Shown here in pieces: positions 4,833-7,210 of a stretch of DNA of 7,210 nucleotides. A program made the position numbers and the translations under genes. The stretch is from DATLHO01 sp035539855. Lineage in GTDB: Bacteria; Bacteroidota; Ignavibacteria; OLB7. A model generated the notes under the pieces. The model did no database searches. It worked only from the letters and a program-made list of their open reading frames with translations, and had not been told where the DNA came from. The stretch's first letter is position 1. Each line of letters opens with the position of its first letter. The stretch spans positions 1-7,210 of the forward strand of contig DATLHO010000224.1 in assembly GCA_035539855.1 (NCBI GenBank). The letters are read 5' to 3'.

Positions 4833-7055
4833 TCAGAACCGTCCCACCCTCTCGATCGCCGCGCCGATCGACTCGACGGTCGGCACGACGGCGTTCATCA
4901 GCGTGGGGTTGTAGGGGATCGGGATGTCCGGCGTCGCGACGCGCTCGACCGGCGCGTCGAGGTCGCGGAAGGCTTCCTGCGTGATCGTCGAGGCGATCTC
5001 CGCGCCGAAGCCGCAGGTCCAGTTGTCCTCGTGCACGACGATGCAGCGGTTGGTCCGGCGCACCGACGCGAGCACGGTCTGCTTGTCCCACGGAGAGACG
5101 GTGCGTAGATCGATGACCTCGACGCTCCTCGACGAGGCCTCGGCCGCCTCGAGCGCGCGGTGAACCATCTCGCCCCACGTGACGATCGTCAGGTCGGTGC
5201 CCGATCGCACGATGTTCGCGACGCCGAGCGGGATCATGTACTCGTCGCCGGGGTAGGGGCGGCGTCCCTCGCGCGTGTCGAGCAGCGCGCGGTGCTCGAA
5301 GAAGAAGCACGGATCGTTGCCGCGCAGCGCGGTGCGCAGCAGGCCGACGGCGTCCTCGGCGTTCGAGGGGATGATCACGCGCCAGCCGACGAGGTGCGCG
5401 TAGATCGCCTCGCCGGAGACCGAGTGCCACGGGTCTCCGCTTTTCTTGCCGAAGCCGACCGGGATTCGCACGACCATCGGGGCGGCGAACTTGCCGGCCG
5501 TGCGCCAGCGGATCGTGCCGCAGTCGCTGATCTGCTCGTGCGCCGGATCGGCGTACTTGCGGAACTGGATCTCCGGCACCGGCGTCAGTCCCGCCATCGC
5601 CATGCCCACCGCGCGGCCGATGATCCCTTCCTCGTTGAGCGACGTGTCGAACACGCGCTCGGCGCCGAAGCGGATCTGCATGTCGATCGTCGCGCCGTGC
5701 ACGCCGCCCTTGGCGCCGACGTCCTCGCCGAAGAGCAGCATCCGATCGTTGCGCTCCATCTCGACCGCGAGCGTGCGTCGCACGGCGTCGAGGAAGTTCA
5801 TGCGCGGACCCGATGCCTCGACCTCCGCGCGGCCGGCGTTGCGGCGCGCGAGCTCATCCTCGCCGAGCTCCGGAAGAAGGCCACCGACCTCCTGTGGATT
5901 GCCCTGATAGAAAACGTCGTCGAGCGTGCGCGCGGTGTCGGGATCGCCCGTCGCGATCGACTCCTCGGCCGCGGCCTCGGCCTCGCGGTGCGCCTCGGCC
6001 TCCATGATGAGCCAGTCGCGCTCGGTGGTCAGCCCCTCACCGATCATGAACGCGCGGAGCTTCGGCAGCGGGTCGTCGGCGCGCTCGCTCTCGAGCAGCT
6101 CGGCGCTCTTGTACGCCTGGGTGTCGACGAAGGAGTGTCCGGCCAGGCGCGGCACCTTCAGGTGCAGCAGGACCGGACCGCCGCCGGAGCGAAGGGAGGT
6201 GACGGCATCGTCGATCAGCCGCGCGGTCTCGAGCGGCTCGGTGCCGCTGCCGGCGATGATCCGCAGACCTTTGAAGGATTGAAGGTTGTCGGAGAAGTTC
6301 GCGCCGGGCGTCTGGAATGCGCAGGGGACGGAGATGCCGTAGCCGTTGTCCTCGATGAAGAACAGGAACGGGAGCTCGCCGACGGTGGCGATGTTGAGCG
6401 CGGCCCAGAATCCGTTCGTCGCGGTCGAGCCGTCGCCGCCGAGCGCCGCGGCGATCGCGCCGTCCCACTCGGTCTGACCGAGCGTGCGCGAGCGGTAGCG
6501 TGCGGCCTGTGCCCAGCCGATCGCCGGCGTGTACTGCGCGCCCACGTCGCCGCTGGTCGGCAGCACGTGCGCGCCGCCGCGCGACGGCATGTTGTGCACC
6601 ACGCCGATGTCGCGACCCTCGCTGATGCCGCCGGCGCGGCCCATCGTGCTGCGGATCGCCTCGAGTGCCGTCAGCCCCTGCGCGAGCACGAACGGTCGCG
6701 AGCGATAGTACACCGTCGCGGCGTCGTGCGGGTGACGCATCGCAAGGGCCAGGAGGATCTGCGCGAGGTCGTGGCCACGCGAGGAAAACTGGTAGGTCAC
6801 GAGTCCGCCGGGGACGAGACGCTCCTCCTCGATCTGATCGATCGCGCGCGAGAGCAGCATCAGGCGCGCGACCTGCTGCCAGTCGACGCCCGGGGCCGCG
6901 GAGGCCGGCTTCGGCTGCGCCGTTCCGTTGGCCGCGGCCGCTTTCGCGGCCGCACCGTTGGTCGCTGCCGAGGTGGCGCCGCCGTTGCTCGCGTCGCTCT
7001 TCTGGGTGCGGTTCCGGCCTGATTTCGCCGGGCCGGAGGATCTCTTGCTGGCCAT
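4833..7055 (-). CDS. Fused alpha/beta 2-oxoacid dehydrogenase E1 (2-oxoisovalerate dehydrogenase-like), 740 aa
   Basis: This is the ThDP-dependent E1 of a 2-oxoacid dehydrogenase complex, with both subunits in one chain. It decarboxylates a 2-oxo acid and passes the acyl group to the lipoyl arm of E2. Residues 1-56 form a low-complexity Ala/Asn/Lys-rich tail. The alpha part (about 57-400) has YYRSRPFVLAQG (116-127), the ThDP/metal motif GDGSTATNG (207-215) ending at EDNGYGIS (235-242), and the phosphate-loop-like AGHSFVD (305-311). The beta part (about 418-740) has LFGEDVGAKGGVHG (441-454), SLNEEGIIGRAVGMA (472-486), PEIQFRKYADPAHEQI (494-509) and DPWHSVSGEA (541-550). Separate subunits are usually about 330-400 and 325-340 residues, so the fusion is complete. 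Branched-chain substrate is favoured over pyruvate by general resemblance only. The ATG at 7053-7055 is chosen because the upstream frame (to a GTG at 7178) crosses a candidate -10 box and a heptamer repeat. No E2 or E3 gene is in view, and no Shine-Dalgarno site is evident. Confidence 0.93.
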   Translation of the reverse strand: MASKRSSGPAKSGRNRTQKSDASNGGATSAATNGAAAKAAAANGTAQPKPASAAPGVDWQQVARLMLLSRAIDQIEEERLVPGGLVTYQFSSRGHDLAQILLALAMRHPHDAATVYYRSRPFVLAQGLTALEAIRSTMGRAGGISEGRDIGVVHNMPSRGGAHVLPTSGDVGAQYTPAIGWAQAARYRSRTLGQTEWDGAIAAALGGDGSTATNGFWAALNIATVGELPFLFFIEDNGYGISVPCAFQTPGANFSDNLQSFKGLRIIAGSGTEPLETARLIDDAVTSLRSGGGPVLLHLKVPRLAGHSFVDTQAYKSAELLESERADDPLPKLRAFMIGEGLTTERDWLIMEAEAHREAEAAAEESIATGDPDTARTLDDVFYQGNPQEVGGLLPELGEDELARRNAGRAEVEASGPRMNFLDAVRRTLAVEMERNDRMLLFGEDVGAKGGVHGATIDMQIRFGAERVFDTSLNEEGIIGRAVGMAMAGLTPVPEIQFRKYADPAHEQISDCGTIRWRTAGKFAAPMVVRIPVGFGKKSGDPWHSVSGEAIYAHLVGWRVIIPSNAEDAVGLLRTALRGNDPCFFFEHRALLDTREGRRPYPGDEYMIPLGVANIVRSGTDLTIVTWGEMVHRALEAAEASSRSVEVIDLRTVSPWDKQTVLASVRRTNRCIVVHEDNWTCGFGAEIASTITQEAFRDLDAPVERVATPDIPIPYNPTLMNAVVPTVESIGAAIERVGRF
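6934..6953 (-). repeat. GC-rich hairpin with GAAA loop inside the E1 N-terminal coding region
   Basis: Two GCGGCCGC octamers (6934-6941 and 6946-6953) flank four bases that read GAAA in the mRNA. This gives a perfect 8-base-pair stem with a GNRA-type loop. The codons spell Ala-Ala-Ala-Lys-Ala-Ala-Ala in the low-complexity tail, about 100 bases into the gene. It may be only a by-product of alanine codon choice. Confidence 0.6.
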
Positions 7056-7101
7056 CGCGACTCTATCGTAAAGGGTGTCTCGGGACGTACCGAAAACCCC
7101 C

Positions 7102-7107
7102 AAGATA
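7102..7107 (-). promoter_or_regulatory. Possible -10 box of the fused E1 gene
   Basis: TATCTT on the minus strand lies 46 bases before the ATG at 7055, identical to the box upstream of the small gene. No TTGACA-like element is present at the usual distance. A GGAACC lies 16 bases upstream, which resembles the -35 of some ECF sigma factors, but the -10 does not fit that class. Confidence 0.25.
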
Positions 7108-7159
7108 GCGATCGTCCGCGAGGGGTTCCGTCTCAGAAATTGACACCCCACGGCCCATC

Positions 7160-7173
7160 GCAATCCGCAATCC
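7160..7173. repeat. Two-copy heptamer repeat upstream of E1
   Basis: GCAATCC occurs twice in direct tandem (7160-7166 and 7167-7173) and is followed by GCC, the start of a decayed third unit. It lies about 105 bases before the E1 start codon. Beyond it, up to the window end, only a 10-base palindrome (GCGCCGGCGC, 7189-7198) is visible and no gene can be supported. Confidence 0.6.
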
Positions 7174-7210
7174 GCCACTCGACCCCGAGCGCCGGCGCCC
7201 CTGACCGTCC

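Noticed and set aside
5160..7022. A 620-residue open frame on the plus strand opposite the fused E1
   Set aside because: It has the same antisense composition bias (Arg/Ala/Asp/Val-rich) and no family features, while the E1 on the other strand matches its family throughout.
7056..7178. GTG start at 7178 for the E1, adding 41 residues
   Set aside because: The extra peptide has no family resemblance and its DNA holds a -10-like box and a tandem repeat, as expected for an upstream region.

Overview
This window comes from a GC-rich bacterial chromosome. It has five protein genes packed closely together, with no RNA genes, insertion sequences, prophage or CRISPR arrays visible. The gene content suggests Gemmatimonadota or a nearby lineage (inference, not proven). 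The main pointers are a single-chain alpha/beta fusion of a branched-chain-type 2-oxoacid dehydrogenase E1, an exported M15-like peptidase resembling proteins I associate with the DUF5715 group, and Bacteroidota/Gemmatimonadota-like promoter patterns with few Shine-Dalgarno sites.

Layout. Minus strand, read right to left from 3411 to 53: an exported M15/VanY-like peptidase (2521-3411), a 93-residue protein of unknown function (2136-2417), and a full-length transketolase (53-2056). These three point the same way with gaps of 103 and 79 bases, so they could be one operon, although the small gene has its own possible -10 box. Plus strand: an exported TPR protein (3567-4817), divergent from the peptidase across a 155-base shared promoter region. 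Minus strand: the fused E1 (4833-7055), convergent with the TPR gene and only 15 bases from its end. The rightmost 155 bases are the E1 upstream region, and no neighbouring gene is visible before the window ends.

How the genes relate. Transketolase (non-oxidative pentose phosphate pathway) and the E1 (oxidative decarboxylation of 2-oxo acids) are both thiamine-diphosphate enzymes of central metabolism, but nothing in the sequence shows that they are co-regulated. The divergent peptidase and TPR proteins both carry export signals and may act in the cell envelope. No E2, E3 or other partner of the E1 is inside the window.

The most unusual signals lie outside the genes. Tandem repeats with a 7-base period occur at three intergenic sites: four copies ending 6 bases before the transketolase start codon, a degenerate five-unit array just after its stop codon, and two copies upstream of the E1. 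Most of the window is ordinary housekeeping sequence, and I see no convincing new defence or mobile system.
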